From the NCBI RefSeq assembly GCF_027213785.1, contig NZ_JAPWGO010000013.1:37306-101305 (forward strand): a DNA stretch of 64,000 nt, written 5' to 3'. Below are positions 52,466 to 61,717 of the stretch, piece after piece; within the stretch, counting starts at the first letter, position 1, and each line of letters begins with the position of its first letter. Both the position numbers and the translations under genes were made by a program. The stretch is from Limimaricola sp. G21655-S1. Lineage in GTDB: Bacteria; Pseudomonadota; Alphaproteobacteria; Rhodobacterales; Rhodobacteraceae. The notes under the pieces were generated by a model. That model was not told where the DNA came from, made no database searches, and worked only from the letters and a program-made list of their open reading frames with translations.

Positions 52466-53995
52466 ATGAGTGCGGCCAGCTTGCGGTCCGGGGCCCGCCC
52501 CGCCGTGCGGCGCATGGCGGCGCGGCCGTGGTCGCGGGCTGCGATGGCCGGTTTCGCGGGCGTGGCAGGGGCGCTGGGCCTCGCGCCTTGGGGGGCGTGG
52601 TGGCTGACGCTGCCGGCGATCCTTCTCGTTCTGGTGCTGCGCCGCCACGACGCGACGCGGGGCGGCGCCTTTTTGACCGGTTGGGCCTTCGGCGCGGGCT
52701 GGTTCGGGCTCGGTCTGTCCTGGATCGTCGAGCCCTTTTTCGTGGATGCCGCACGTGATGGCTGGATGGCGCCCTTCGCGGTGGTGCTGCTCTGCGGCGG
52801 GTTGGCGCTGTTCTGGGGTGCGGTCTTTGCAATCGCGCATCGTCGAAGCGCGGCCCTGCTCGTGGCGCTCTGGGTCGCGGCGGAGATGGCGCGCGGCGTG
52901 GTCTTCACCGGCTTTCCCTGGGCGATGCCGGGACATGTCTTCATCGGTACGCCGGTGGCGCAGCTCGCAGCGCTGGGCGGCGCGCCGCTTCTGACCCTGA
53001 TTGCGCTGGGCCTGCCGGCGGTCGCGCTTTCCATCGGGCGCAGCTTCTGGCTTGCGGTGCCGGTGCTGGCTTGTGCCGGGGCATGGGTCGTGCTCGATCC
53101 CGGCCCGGCGCCGGCCCCGTCCCCCGATGCCCCCATCGTGAGGTTGGTGCAGCCCAACGCGGTGCAGTCGCTGAAATGGGACCCGGACTGGGCGCCCGTG
53201 TTTCACGACCGGTTGATGTCCCTCACGGCAGACGGCCCCGTGCCAGACTTGGTGGTCTGGCCGGAAACGGCGCTGCCATGGCTTCTGGATCAGTCGGAGG
53301 CCGCCTTGGCCGAGGGTGTGGTGGCGGCGCGCGGAGCGCCACTGGCGCTGGGCATCCAGCGGCGCGAAGCCGCGCGCTACTACAATTCCGCCATCGTCCT
53401 GGACGGGGAGGGGCGGATCGCCTCGCTCTACGACAAAACACATCTCGTACCGTTCGGCGAATACATCCCCTTTGGCGAGGTGGCGGCGCGCTTCGGCATC
53501 CATGGTCTCGCGGCGAGCGAGGGCGGCGGTTACACGCCCGGCCCCGGGCTGCATCCGGTCGCTGTGCCGGGGATCGGGCTGGCGTTGCCGCTGATCTGCT
53601 ACGAGGGGATCTTCGCGCGAGAGATCAACGCGGTTGCGGCGACCGGGGCGCTGCGGCCTCGGCTGATGCTCCTGATGACCAATGACGCCTGGTTCGGCAC
53701 CCTGTCGGGGCCCTATCAGCACTTCGCACAGGCCCGGCTGCGCGCGATCGAGCAGCGCATGCCGATGGCGCGGGTCGCCAATACCGGCGTGTCGGGCATG
53801 ATTGATGCCCAAGGCCGGGTGACAGCGCGGATCGGGCTGGGCGAGACCGGGGCGCTGGATGCGGCGCTCCCGCCGCGCGGTGTCGCGCCCGCCTATGCAC
53901 GCTGGGGCGATGGGCCGATGCTGGCGATGCTGATGGCGCTGGGACTGGCAGGTATGCGTCGGAAACGGCTTGACCGGGACCGGGCCGGGGCGTAG
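52466..53995 (+). CDS. lnt: Apolipoprotein N-acyltransferase
   Basis: This 509-residue inner-membrane enzyme adds the third acyl chain to lipoproteins. About six hydrophobic helices fill residues 20-215, followed by a periplasmic nitrilase-like domain. The catalytic Glu is in VVWPETALPWLL near 265, the Lys in YDKTHLVPFGEYIPFG near 327 and the Cys in LICYEGIF near 376. LLMTNDAWFGTLSGPYQH completes the site. A last helix lies near the C-terminus. It is the end of the phoH-ybeY-corC-lnt operon and acts after Lgt, also encoded in the window. Confidence 0.95.
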   Translation: MSAASLRSGARPAVRRMAARPWSRAAMAGFAGVAGALGLAPWGAWWLTLPAILLVLVLRRHDATRGGAFLTGWAFGAGWFGLGLSWIVEPFFVDAARDGWMAPFAVVLLCGGLALFWGAVFAIAHRRSAALLVALWVAAEMARGVVFTGFPWAMPGHVFIGTPVAQLAALGGAPLLTLIALGLPAVALSIGRSFWLAVPVLACAGAWVVLDPGPAPAPSPDAPIVRLVQPNAVQSLKWDPDWAPVFHDRLMSLTADGPVPDLVVWPETALPWLLDQSEAALAEGVVAARGAPLALGIQRREAARYYNSAIVLDGEGRIASLYDKTHLVPFGEYIPFGEVAARFGIHGLAASEGGGYTPGPGLHPVAVPGIGLALPLICYEGIFAREINAVAATGALRPRLMLLMTNDAWFGTLSGPYQHFAQARLRAIEQRMPMARVANTGVSGMIDAQGRVTARIGLGETGALDAALPPRGVAPAYARWGDGPMLAMLMALGLAGMRRKRLDRDRAGA

Positions 53996-54007
53996 CGAAG
54001 CCGGATT

Positions 54008-54053
54008 CCCGGCACAACGGCTTCCTGGCGTGTCGGGCGAATTTCAATGGAGC
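54008..54053 (+). ncRNA. SAM/SAH riboswitch upstream of metK
   Basis: CCCGGCAC (54008-54015) pairs with GTGTCGGG (54030-54037) around a loop AACGGCTTCCTGGC. Loop bases GCTTCC (54020-54025) can pair with GGAGC (54049-54053), making an H-type pseudoknot that includes the metK ribosome binding site. Sequence, size and location match the SAM/SAH riboswitch class (Rfam RF01727), reported from Rhodobacterales in front of metK. Ligand binding should hide the site and lower SAM synthetase production. Confidence 0.88.
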
Positions 54054-54061
54054 GCCTCTTC

Positions 54062-55243
54062 ATGTCCCGCCAGAACTACATCTTCACCTCCGAATCGGTG
54101 TCCGAAGGCCATCCCGACAAGGTCTGCGACCGGATCTCCGACGCGGTGCTCGACGCGCTGCTGGCCGAGGAGCCGGAGGCGCGCGTCGCCTGCGAGACCT
54201 TCGCCACCACCAACCGCGTCATCGTCGGCGGAGAGATCGGCCTGCGGGATCGGGACCGTCTCGAGACGGTGCTCGGCGGGGTCGAGGGCATCGTACGCGA
54301 CTGCATCCGCGACATCGGCTACGAGCAGGACGCCTTCCATCATCGCGATGTCGAGGTGACCAACCTGCTGCATGCGCAATCGGCGCATATCGCCCAAGGC
54401 GTCGACGCCGCCGAGGGCAAGGAAGAGGGCGCGGGCGATCAGGGCATCATGTTCGGCTATGCCTGCCGCGAGACGCCCGAATTGATGCCGGCACCGATCC
54501 ACTACGCGCATCGCGTGCTCAAGCGGCTGACCGAAGCGCGCAAATCCGGCGCCGAGCCGACGCTGCGCCCCGATGCCAAGAGCCAGATATCGCTGCGCTA
54601 CGAGAACGGCATGCCGGTCGGCGTCACCTCGATCGTGCTCTCGACCCAGCATTCCGACGAGGGCCAGACCAGCGCCGAAATTCGCGAGATCGTCGAGCCC
54701 TATATCCGCGAGGTGCTGCCGCAGGGCTGGATCACGCCCGAGACCGAATGGTGGGTGAATCCCACCGGCCGCTTCGTGATCGGCGGACCGGACGGCGACG
54801 CAGGCCTCACCGGTCGCAAGATCATCGTCGACACCTATGGCGGCGCTGCGCCGCATGGCGGCGGCGCCTTCTCGGGCAAGGATCCGACCAAGGTCGACCG
54901 CTCGGCCGCCTATGCCGCGCGCTACCTCGCCAAGAACGTGGTCGCCGCGGGACTGGCGGAGCGCTGCACGATCCAGCTCTCCTACGCGATCGGTGTCGCC
55001 CGGCCGCTGTCGATCTATGCCGACACCCATGGCACGGGCGAGGTCGCCAACGCGGCGATCGAGCGCGCCGTGGCGCAGGCGATGGACCTGACGCCGCGCG
55101 GCATCCGCACCCATCTCGGGCTGAACCGTCCGATCTATGCCCGCACCGCCGCCTATGGCCATTTCGGCCGCGCCCCCGAAGCGGATGGCGGGTTCTCCTG
55201 GGAGCGTACCGATCTTGGCGAGGCGCTCAAGCGGGGGCTGTAA
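54062..55243 (+). CDS. metK: S-adenosylmethionine synthetase
   Basis: This 393-residue enzyme makes SAM from methionine and [23 protein letters not shown] at the start contains the catalytic His and Mg-binding Asp. [20 protein letters not shown] near 126 and [20 protein letters not shown] near 260 are the two PROSITE signatures of the family. The start at 54062 was chosen because GGAGC lies 8-9 bases upstream, whereas the ATG at 54047 overlaps it. The leader is a SAM/SAH riboswitch, giving feedback by its own product. Confidence 0.97.
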   Translation: MSRQNYIFTSESVSEGHPDKVCDRISDAVLDALLAEEPEARVACETFATTNRVIVGGEIGLRDRDRLETVLGGVEGIVRDCIRDIGYEQDAFHHRDVEVTNLLHAQSAHIAQGVDAAEGKEEGAGDQGIMFGYACRETPELMPAPIHYAHRVLKRLTEARKSGAEPTLRPDAKSQISLRYENGMPVGVTSIVLSTQHSDEGQTSAEIREIVEPYIREVLPQGWITPETEWWVNPTGRFVIGGPDGDAGLTGRKIIVDTYGGAAPHGGGAFSGKDPTKVDRSAAYAARYLAKNVVAAGLAERCTIQLSYAIGVARPLSIYADTHGTGEVANAAIERAVAQAMDLTPRGIRTHLGLNRPIYARTAAYGHFGRAPEADGGFSWERTDLGEALKRGL

Positions 55244-55291
55244 GGGCGGCACCCGGCTCTGCTAGGGGGCGCTTGGGAATGGGCCTTCCAT

Positions 55292-55314
55292 TTGCATATT
55301 TGGAAAAGGATGAA
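55292..55314. repeat. Intergenic motif copy 1 (TTGCATATTTG type)
   Basis: TTGCATATTTGGAAAAGG followed by ATGAA sits in the 189-base gap between metK and trmB. It resembles the copy at 56155-56175 beyond trmB: both read TTGC[AG]TATTTG and then a purine-rich run. The rest of the gap holds nothing recognisable. Confidence 0.45.
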
Positions 55315-55432
55315 CCATGTGGCACGCTCCCCTTGGTCCATTTCCCCATAGATGCGCATGGCGACCGGCCGGGGCGCCCGCGCGCCGATGGGGATGTTGC
55401 GCGCTGGCGCGACCCGCGCTAACCCGCGCGCC

Positions 55433-56137
55433 ATGACAAAAGGCTCACACCCCACCGGCGCCCCTTGGCGCAACTTCTATGGCCGGATTCACGGCAAGAC
55501 CCTGCGCCCGACGCAGAAGGACCATCTCGAGCACGATCTCGACGCGCTCTCGCCCGGCCCGGTGGGCTGGGACGTGAACCCCGAACGCGAAAAGCTCGAC
55601 CTCGCGAAGCGGTTCGGCGACAGGCCGGTCTGGCTCGAGGTCGGCTTCGGCGGCGGCGAGCACCTCGTGCATATGGCGAAATCCTACCCCGATGTCGCGA
55701 TCATCGGCGCCGAGCCCTTCATCAACGGCGTGGCGATGCTGCTGGGCAAGATCCGCGACGCCGAGGTGGACAACATTGCCGTGCATCCGGGCGATGTGCG
55801 CGACCTGTTCGACGTGCTGCCCGATGGCCGCGTCGAGAAGGCCTTCCTGAACTATCCCGATCCCTGGCCCAAGGCACGGCACCATCGTCGGCGCTTCGTG
55901 ACGCAGGAGCACCTTGCGCCGCTGTTCCGGGTGCTGTCGCCGGGCGCCGAGTTCCGCGTGGCGACGGACATTCCCGACTATGTGCGCCAGACGCTCGAGG
56001 AAGTGCCCGTCGCGGGGTTCGAACGCGTCGATCATCCCGACGATCAGGCCTGGAGCGACTGGCCCTCGACCCGCTACGAGCAAAAGGCCCTGCGCGAGGG
56101 GCGGCGTCCGCACTACCTGACCTTCCGCCGGCCGTGA
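55433..56137 (+). CDS. trmB: tRNA (guanine-N7-)-methyltransferase
   Basis: This 234-residue enzyme methylates G46 of tRNAs with SAM. VWLEVGFGGGEHLVHMAKSY near 66 is the SAM-binding motif I. GAEPFINGVAMLL follows. FLNYPDPWPKARHHRRRF near 142 carries the TrmB-specific PDPWPKxRHxKRR sequence. The C-terminus has STRYEQKALREGR. The start at 55433 (MTKGSH) fits the family; no strong ribosome binding site is seen. A hairpin (CCGGCCG/CGGCCGG, 56128-56149) spans its stop codon. It follows metK, the source of its cofactor, but is probably separate. Confidence 0.94.
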   Translation: MTKGSHPTGAPWRNFYGRIHGKTLRPTQKDHLEHDLDALSPGPVGWDVNPEREKLDLAKRFGDRPVWLEVGFGGGEHLVHMAKSYPDVAIIGAEPFINGVAMLLGKIRDAEVDNIAVHPGDVRDLFDVLPDGRVEKAFLNYPDPWPKARHHRRRFVTQEHLAPLFRVLSPGAEFRVATDIPDYVRQTLEEVPVAGFERVDHPDDQAWSDWPSTRYEQKALREGRRPHYLTFRRP

Positions 56138-56154
56138 GGCTTCGGCCGGGCGTA

Positions 56155-56175
56155 TTGCGTATTTGAGGAACAAAG
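56155..56175. repeat. Intergenic motif copy 2 (TTGCGTATTTG type)
   Basis: TTGCGTATTTGAGGAACAAA follows the hairpin that overlaps the trmB stop. It shares TTGC[AG]TATTTG with the copy before trmB. Such short motifs recur in intergenic regions of this bacterial group by my recollection; their role is not known to me. Confidence 0.45.
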
Positions 56176-56245
56176 TGGCCATGGGCGTGGACCATGCCTC
56201 GGCGTCGGTCTAGGAACGCAGGCGATCAACTCACGAGGTGCCCCG

Positions 56246-57592
56246 ATGTCCGGCCATGGCGATCCGATCCCGATGATGTCCCAGCGCGGACCCGCCCTCA
56301 CGGGCGAGGCGCATGTGCCCGGCGACAAGTCGATCAGCCACCGCAGCCTGATCCTCGGTGCGCTTTCGGTGGGCGAAACGGTGATCGAGGGGCTGCTCGA
56401 GGGGCAGGACGTGATCGACACCGCGAAGGCGATGCGCGCCTTCGGCGCCGAGGTCACCGATCACGGCGGGGGCCGCTGGTCGGTGCATGGTGTCGGTGTC
56501 GGCGGCTTTGCCGAGCCCGCAGGCGTGATCGATTGCGGCAATTCGGGTACCGGCGTACGGCTGATCATGGGGGCGATGGCCACCACGCCGATTACCGTGA
56601 CTTTCACCGGTGACGCCTCGCTCTGCTCGCGTCCGATGGGCCGCGTCACCGACCCGCTGGCGCTGTTCGGTGCGAAGGCCGAAGGGCGCGAAGGCGGGCG
56701 GTTGCCGATGACGATCACCGGCGTGCGCGATCCGATGCCGGTGCGCTATACCGTGCCGGTGCCCTCGGCACAGGTGAAGTCGGCGGTGCTGCTGGCGGGT
56801 CTCAACGCGCCCGGCAAGACCGTGGTGATCGAGAAGGAGGCCACCCGCGACCATACCGAGCGGATGCTTGCGGGGTTCGGCGCCGAGATCACTGTCGAGG
56901 AGACCGAGGAGGGTCGGGTGATCACGCTCACCGGCCAGCCGGAGCTGAAGCCGCAGCACATCGTGGTACCGCGCGACCCCAGCTCCGCGGCCTTTCCGGT
57001 TTGCGCCGCCCTGATCGCCGAAGGCTCGGACGTGCTGGTGCCCAATATCGGACTGAACCCGACCCGCGCCGGGCTGTTCGAGACGCTGCGCGAGATGGGG
57101 GCCGACCTGACCTATGAGAACCCGCGCGAGGAGGGCGGCGAGCCGGTGGCCGATCTGCGCGCGCGTTTCTCTCCGAACATGAAGGGCATCGAGGTGCCGC
57201 CCGCGCGCGCCGCGAGCATGATCGACGAATACCCGGTGCTCTCGGTCGTCGCGGCCTTTGCCGAAGGCCCGACCGTGATGCGCGGCGTGCGTGAGTTGCG
57301 GGTCAAGGAAAGCGACCGGATCGACGCCATGGCGCAGGGGCTGCGCGCCGCCGGCATCGAGGTCGAGGAGGGCGAGGATTGGTGGATCGTGCATGGGCGC
57401 GGCCATGGCAGCGTCCCCGGCGGCGCCACGGTGGAGAGCCGCCTCGATCACCGCATCGCCATGTCCTTCCTCGTGATGGGGCTGGCCACGAACGAGCCGA
57501 TGCGGGTCGATGACGGCGGGCCGATCGCCACCTCCTTCCCGGTGTTCGAGCCGCTGATGACGGGCCTCGGGGCCCGGGTGGCGCGGGCATGA
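56246..57592 (+). CDS. aroA: 3-phosphoshikimate 1-carboxyvinyltransferase (EPSP synthase)
   Basis: This 448-residue shikimate-pathway enzyme is of the class II type, closely following the Agrobacterium CP4 pattern. It has [20 protein letters not shown] near 25, [20 protein letters not shown] near 125, [20 protein letters not shown], and [17 protein letters not shown] near 352 with the catalytic region [14 protein letters not shown] near 405. In the phosphoenolpyruvate loop it reads [13 protein letters not shown], with Gly where CP4 has Ala100. GAGG precedes the ATG. cmk starts within its stop codon by ATGA. Confidence 0.96.
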   Translation: MSGHGDPIPMMSQRGPALTGEAHVPGDKSISHRSLILGALSVGETVIEGLLEGQDVIDTAKAMRAFGAEVTDHGGGRWSVHGVGVGGFAEPAGVIDCGNSGTGVRLIMGAMATTPITVTFTGDASLCSRPMGRVTDPLALFGAKAEGREGGRLPMTITGVRDPMPVRYTVPVPSAQVKSAVLLAGLNAPGKTVVIEKEATRDHTERMLAGFGAEITVEETEEGRVITLTGQPELKPQHIVVPRDPSSAAFPVCAALIAEGSDVLVPNIGLNPTRAGLFETLREMGADLTYENPREEGGEPVADLRARFSPNMKGIEVPPARAASMIDEYPVLSVVAAFAEGPTVMRGVRELRVKESDRIDAMAQGLRAAGIEVEEGEDWWIVHGRGHGSVPGGATVESRLDHRIAMSFLVMGLATNEPMRVDDGGPIATSFPVFEPLMTGLGARVARA

Positions 57593-58200
57593 TCTTCACC
57601 GTCGCCATCGATGGCCCCGCCGCCGCGGGCAAGGGCACCGTCGGGCGCGCGGTCGCCGCGCATTTCGGCTTTGCCCATCTCGACACCGGCTTGCTCTATC
57701 GGGCGGTCGGCGCGCTGGTCCGCGAAGGCGCGGAGCCGGTGGCCGCGGCGCGCGGTCTCGTGCCCGAGGCGCTGGAAAAGCCCGGCCTCAGGAGCCCCGA
57801 GGTCGCGCAGGCGGCCAGCGAGGTTGCGGCGATCGGTGAGGTGCGCGCGGCGCTGCTCGATTTTCAGCGTGGCTTTGCCCGGCGCGAGGGCGGCGCGGTG
57901 CTCGACGGGCGCGACATCGGCACGGTGATCTGCCCCGAGGCCGAGGTAAAGCTCTTCGTTACCGCCAGCGCCGAGGCTCGGGCCGGTCGTCGGCTGGCGG
58001 AACTGGTCGAGGCCGGGCATGCGGCGAACTTCGACAGCGTCCTCGCCGACGTGCAAGCGCGCGACGCGCGAGATTCGGAGCGGGCCACGGCGCCGCTGCG
58101 GCCGGCGGATGATGCGCATCTGCTCGATACCTCGGAGCTCGACGTGGCGCAGGCCGTCGCCGCTGCCATCGCGAAGGTCTCCGCTGCCCTCGGTCGATAG
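57589..58200 (+). CDS. cmk: Cytidylate kinase
   Basis: This 203-residue kinase phosphorylates CMP and dCMP. It has the P-loop [18 protein letters not shown] at residues 6-23 and the substrate motif [15 protein letters not shown] near 30. [20 protein letters not shown] lies near 105, followed by a lid region with Arg. It is on the short side of the family (about 220 residues). It overlaps aroA by ATGA and precedes rpsA, the widespread aroA-cmk-rpsA order. Confidence 0.94.
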   Translation: MIFTVAIDGPAAAGKGTVGRAVAAHFGFAHLDTGLLYRAVGALVREGAEPVAAARGLVPEALEKPGLRSPEVAQAASEVAAIGEVRAALLDFQRGFARREGGAVLDGRDIGTVICPEAEVKLFVTASAEARAGRRLAELVEAGHAANFDSVLADVQARDARDSERATAPLRPADDAHLLDTSELDVAQAVAAAIAKVSAALGR

Positions 58201-58299
58201 CGGGGGCGGCGTGGCCGCGCCCTGCGGCTGGGAGCCTCGGCCCGGGCGGCCCGGCAGGGCGGGGGCACGCATCGGTGCAAGAGGGTGTGGCCCTGCCGC

Positions 58300-58328
58300 T
58301 TGATCCGAAGGCCGGTTCGCTCTATAGA
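58300..58328 (+). promoter_or_regulatory. Sigma70-like promoter of rpsA
   Basis: TTGATC (58300-58305) and TATAGA (58323-58328) are separated by exactly 17 bases, in the 293-base gap before rpsA, which holds no gene. This predicts a leader of roughly 160 bases, long enough for autoregulation by S1, which is an inference. Confidence 0.55.
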
Positions 58329-58493
58329 CGCGAGCGTCGAGGGGCGGTGCGTATTGCGCGCGAGCAGGACGAGACAGGGTCGGAATTTCCGGCCCCGGTC
58401 GCGTTGGACGCCCTTTCGGCAAGCCGAAATCCAAAGACCGGCGGAGACAACCGCCTGGCCCGTATAGCGACTTACAAAGGAAAAACTGACCGC

Positions 58494-60173
58494 ATGTGCG
58501 CTAAAGCATCCATGGAGGAATTCGAAGCCCTCCTGAACGAAAGCTTCGAAATCGACACGCCGTCCGAAGGCAGCGTCGTCAAGGGCCGCGTTCTCGCCAT
58601 CGAGGCGGGCCAGGCCATCATCGATGTCGGCTACAAGATGGAAGGCCGCATCGATCTCAAGGAATTCGCCAACCCTGGCGAGCAGGCCGATCTGAAGCCC
58701 GGCGACGAGGTCGAGGTGTTCCTCCGCCAGGTCGAGAACGCCCGCGGCGAAGCCGTCATCTCGCGTGAGATGGCCCGCCGTGAAGAGGCGTGGGACCGTC
58801 TCGAGAAGGCCTATGCCGACGAGGAGCGCGTCGAGGGCGCCATCTTCGGCCGCGTCAAGGGTGGCTTCACCGTCGATCTCGGCGGCGCCGTGGCCTTCCT
58901 GCCCGGCTCCCAGGTCGATGTGCGCCCCGTGCGCGACGCCGGCCCGCTCATGGGTCTCAAGCAGCCGTTCCAGATCCTCAAGATGGACCGCCGCCGTGGC
59001 AACATCGTGGTTTCGCGTCGCGCGATCCTCGAAGAGAGCCGCGCCGAGCAGCGTGCCGAGGTCATCGCCAACCTGCACGAAGGCCAGACGGTCGACGGCG
59101 TGGTCAAGAACATCACCGAATACGGTGCGTTCGTCGATCTCGGCGGCGTCGACGGCCTGCTGCACGTCACCGACATGGCGTGGCGCCGCGTGAACCACCC
59201 CTCGGAGATCCTGTCGATCGGCGAGACCGTCAAGGTCCAGGTCATCAAGATCAACAAGGAAACCCACCGCATCAGCCTCGGCATGAAGCAGCTGCAGGAC
59301 GATCCGTGGGATTCGGTGGAAGCCAAGTTCCCGATCGAGAGCGTGCACACCGGCCGCGTGACCAACATCACCGACTACGGCGCCTTCGTGGAGCTGGAGC
59401 CGGGCGTCGAGGGTCTGGTCCACGTCTCCGAGATGAGCTGGACCAAGAAGAACGTGCACCCCGGCAAGATCGTCTCCACCTCGCAGGAAGTGGAAGTGAT
59501 GGTGCTCGAGATCGATAGCGCCAAGCGCCGCGTCTCGCTCGGCCTGAAGCAGACCCAGCGCAACCCGTGGGAAGTCTTCGCCGAGACGCACCCCGAGGGC
59601 ACCGAGGTCGAGGGCGAGGTGAAGAACATCACCGAGTTCGGCCTGTTCGTCGGCCTTCCGGGCGACATCGACGGCATGGTTCACCTCTCGGACCTGACCT
59701 GGGAAGGTCGTGGCGAGGACGTGATCGGCGACTTCCGCAAGGGCGACGTCGTGAAGGCCAAGGTCACCGAGGTCGACATCGAGAAGGAGCGCATCTCGCT
59801 CTCGATCAAGGCGATGGACGGCGACCCGTTCGCGGATGCCATCGGCGGCGTGAAGCGCGGCTCGATCATCACCGTCGAGGTGACCAAGATCGAGGATGGC
59901 GGCATCGAGGTGACCTATGAGGGCATGAAGTCCTTCATCCGTCGCTCGGACCTGTCGCGCGACCGCGCCGAGCAGCGCCCCGAGCGTTTCGGCGTCGGCG
60001 ACAAGGTCGATGTCCGCGTCACCAACGTCGACAGCAAGACCCGCAAGCTGGGCCTGTCGATCAAGGCGCGCGAGATCGCCGAAGAGAAAGAAGCGGTCGA
60101 GCAGTACGGCTCCTCCGATTCGGGCGCCTCGCTGGGCGACATCCTTGGCGCCGCCCTCAAGGGCGACCGCTGA
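58494..60173 (+). CDS. rpsA: 30S ribosomal protein S1
   Basis: This 559-residue RNA-binding protein has six S1 domains. The start MEEFEALLNESFEI and the first repeat GSVVKGRVLAIEAGQAIIDV are typical. Clear repeat cores follow: GVVKNITEYGAFVDLGGVDG, GRVTNITDYGAFVELEPGVE, GEVKNITEFGLFVGLPGDID and two weaker ones. It brings mRNA to the 30S subunit. The start at 58494 is 12 bases from AAAGGA; the ATG at 58512 is an alternative. A likely promoter and a long leader precede it, and a strong terminator follows. Confidence 0.97.
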   Translation: MCAKASMEEFEALLNESFEIDTPSEGSVVKGRVLAIEAGQAIIDVGYKMEGRIDLKEFANPGEQADLKPGDEVEVFLRQVENARGEAVISREMARREEAWDRLEKAYADEERVEGAIFGRVKGGFTVDLGGAVAFLPGSQVDVRPVRDAGPLMGLKQPFQILKMDRRRGNIVVSRRAILEESRAEQRAEVIANLHEGQTVDGVVKNITEYGAFVDLGGVDGLLHVTDMAWRRVNHPSEILSIGETVKVQVIKINKETHRISLGMKQLQDDPWDSVEAKFPIESVHTGRVTNITDYGAFVELEPGVEGLVHVSEMSWTKKNVHPGKIVSTSQEVEVMVLEIDSAKRRVSLGLKQTQRNPWEVFAETHPEGTEVEGEVKNITEFGLFVGLPGDIDGMVHLSDLTWEGRGEDVIGDFRKGDVVKAKVTEVDIEKERISLSIKAMDGDPFADAIGGVKRGSIITVEVTKIEDGGIEVTYEGMKSFIRRSDLSRDRAEQRPERFGVGDKVDVRVTNVDSKTRKLGLSIKAREIAEEKEAVEQYGSSDSGASLGDILGAALKGDR

Positions 60174-60213
60174 GCCCGACCGGGGCCCTCACGGGCCCCG
60201 GACAGCTCTTCGG

Positions 60214-60247
60214 CCCCGTCGCCCCACCCGGGCGGCGGGGTCTTTTC
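60214..60247 (+). terminator. Terminator of rpsA
   Basis: CCCCGTCGCCC and GGGCGGCGGGG form an 11-bp stem with one G-U pair around CACCC, followed by TCTTTTC. An additional perfect hairpin, CCGGGGCCC-TCAC-GGGCCCCGG (60180-60201), lies just before it. Confidence 0.85.
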
Positions 60248-60289
60248 GTGAACGGAGCTTCAAAAGCGTACCCTTGATTTACCAGACTA

Positions 60290-60318
60290 TTTATCGGAAC
60301 CCGGAGAGGGCCTATAGT
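60290..60318 (+). promoter_or_regulatory. Possible promoter of ihfB
   Basis: TATAGT (60313-60318) is a good -10 box; the matching -35 TTTATC (60290-60295), 17 bases upstream, is weak. It lies after the rpsA terminator and 66 bases before the ihfB start, so ihfB can be transcribed on its own. Confidence 0.45.
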
Positions 60319-60383
60319 CTTGAGGTCACAGCCTCGTGACGTCCAGCACCCGCAGGGCGAAGCAGGCAGGGGGAGGCCCGCTC

Positions 60384-60665
60384 ATGATTCGATCCGAACT
60401 GATCCAGAAGATCGCGGACGAGAATCCGCATCTCTACCAACGCGACGTCGAAAAAATCGTGAACACCATATTCGACCGGATCACCCAGGCCATGGCCGAG
60501 GGCAACCGCGTCGAACTGCGCGGTTTCGGGGCTTTTTCGGTCAAGAAACGCGACCAGCGGCTAGGCCGCAACCCTCGCACCGGCGAGGCGGTCGAGGTCG
60601 AGGAAAAACACGTCCCCTTCTTCAAGACCGGCAAGCTGTTGCGCGACCGGCTAAACGGGAAATAG
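60384..60665 (+). CDS. ihfB: Integration host factor subunit beta
   Basis: This 93-residue DNA-bending protein has the HU/IHF fold. [20 protein letters not shown] begins it, then [40 protein letters not shown] and the final GKLLRDRLN. The NPRTG turn with Pro is the intercalating loop. The start at 60384 has GGGGGAGG in front. It lies downstream of rpsA as in most proteobacteria, and is followed 9 bases later by lapA. Confidence 0.96.
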   Translation: MIRSELIQKIADENPHLYQRDVEKIVNTIFDRITQAMAEGNRVELRGFGAFSVKKRDQRLGRNPRTGEAVEVEEKHVPFFKTGKLLRDRLNGK

Positions 60666-60674
60666 AACCACCAC

Positions 60675-61040
60675 ATGAGAGCTCTCCGCACCGCCTTCTG
60701 GGGCATCGTCGCCATCTGTCTCGTCATCCTCGGCCTCGCCAATCGTGGCATGGTCACGCTGCGGGTGCTGCCCGAGGGGCTGAGCGGGCTGTTCGGCGTC
60801 TCGCCCGACATCGACATGCCGCTCTATGCCGTGATCCTGATCGGCGTGGCACTCGGCCTGATGATCGGCTTCCTGTGGGAATGGCTGCGCGAGCACCGGC
60901 ACCGCGCCGAGGCCCGCAAGCGCGCCCGCGAAGTGAATCGGCTCGAGCGCGAGGTCGACCGACTGCGTCACGAGAAGCACGAGGGTCAGGACGAGGTGCT
61001 CGCGCTGGTCGATCGTCCGGCGACGCCCGCCCGCGCCTGA
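60675..61040 (+). CDS. lapA: LapA domain membrane protein (DUF1049)
   Basis: This 121-residue protein has two hydrophobic helices ([20 protein letters not shown] at the start and [20 protein letters not shown] near 49). A basic coiled coil follows ([20 protein letters not shown]). This is the LapA/YciS design; in E. coli LapA works with LapB to control lipopolysaccharide synthesis, and no lapB is next to it here. It is 9 bases after ihfB and 2 bases before trpF, so it is co-transcribed. Confidence 0.82.
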   Translation: MRALRTAFWGIVAICLVILGLANRGMVTLRVLPEGLSGLFGVSPDIDMPLYAVILIGVALGLMIGFLWEWLREHRHRAEARKRAREVNRLEREVDRLRHEKHEGQDEVLALVDRPATPARA

Positions 61041-61042
61041 TC

Positions 61043-61681
61043 ATGCCCGTCTCCGTCAAGATCTGCGGCCTGTCCGACAGGGCCGGGCTCGACGCCGCCG
61101 TGGCGGCGGGCGCGCGCTATGTGGGTTTCGTCTTCTTCGCGAAATCACCGCGCGCGGTGAGCGTCGAGCAGGCCGCCGAGCTGGCCGTCGAGGTGCCGCC
61201 AGGCATCGCCAAGGTGGCGCTGGTGGTCGATGCCGACGATGCCATGCTCGACGAGATCGTGGCTCGTGTGCCGCTCGACATGCTTCAGTTGCATGGCCGC
61301 GAGACACCGGAGCGCGTGGCCGAGATCCGCGCGCGTCACGGGCTGCCGGTGATGAAGGCGGTCGGGGTGGCCTCCGAGGCGGACCTGCCCGCGCTCGATA
61401 CCTATGCCGCGGTGGCTGACCAGATCCTCGTCGATGCGAAGGCTCCGAAGGACGCGGCCCTGCCGGGGGGCAACGGGTTGGCCTTCGACTGGCGGCTGAT
61501 CGCCGGGCGGCGCTGGCCGGTGCCGTGGATGCTGGCCGGCGGGCTGACGCCGGACAACCTCGCCGAGGCCGTGGCCCGGACCGGGGCGCGCCAGCTCGAC
61601 GTCTCTTCCGGGGTGGAGCGCGCGCCGGGCGTCAAGGACGCGGCCCGGATCCGCGCCTTTCTCGACGCCGCGCGCGGTTGA
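61043..61681 (+). CDS. trpF: Phosphoribosylanthranilate isomerase
   Basis: This 212-residue TIM-barrel enzyme acts in tryptophan synthesis. [20 protein letters not shown] at the start contains the catalytic Cys, and [15 protein letters not shown] follows. [16 protein letters not shown] lies near 76. [18 protein letters not shown] near 129 has the catalytic Asp, and [16 protein letters not shown] with [15 protein letters not shown] binds phosphate. It lies 2 bases after lapA and is followed by a small membrane protein and trpB. Confidence 0.95.
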   Translation: MPVSVKICGLSDRAGLDAAVAAGARYVGFVFFAKSPRAVSVEQAAELAVEVPPGIAKVALVVDADDAMLDEIVARVPLDMLQLHGRETPERVAEIRARHGLPVMKAVGVASEADLPALDTYAAVADQILVDAKAPKDAALPGGNGLAFDWRLIAGRRWPVPWMLAGGLTPDNLAEAVARTGARQLDVSSGVERAPGVKDAARIRAFLDAARG

Positions 61682-61717
61682 GCGCAATAGATTGCGCTGC
61701 CCCCTCGGCTGCCCTAC

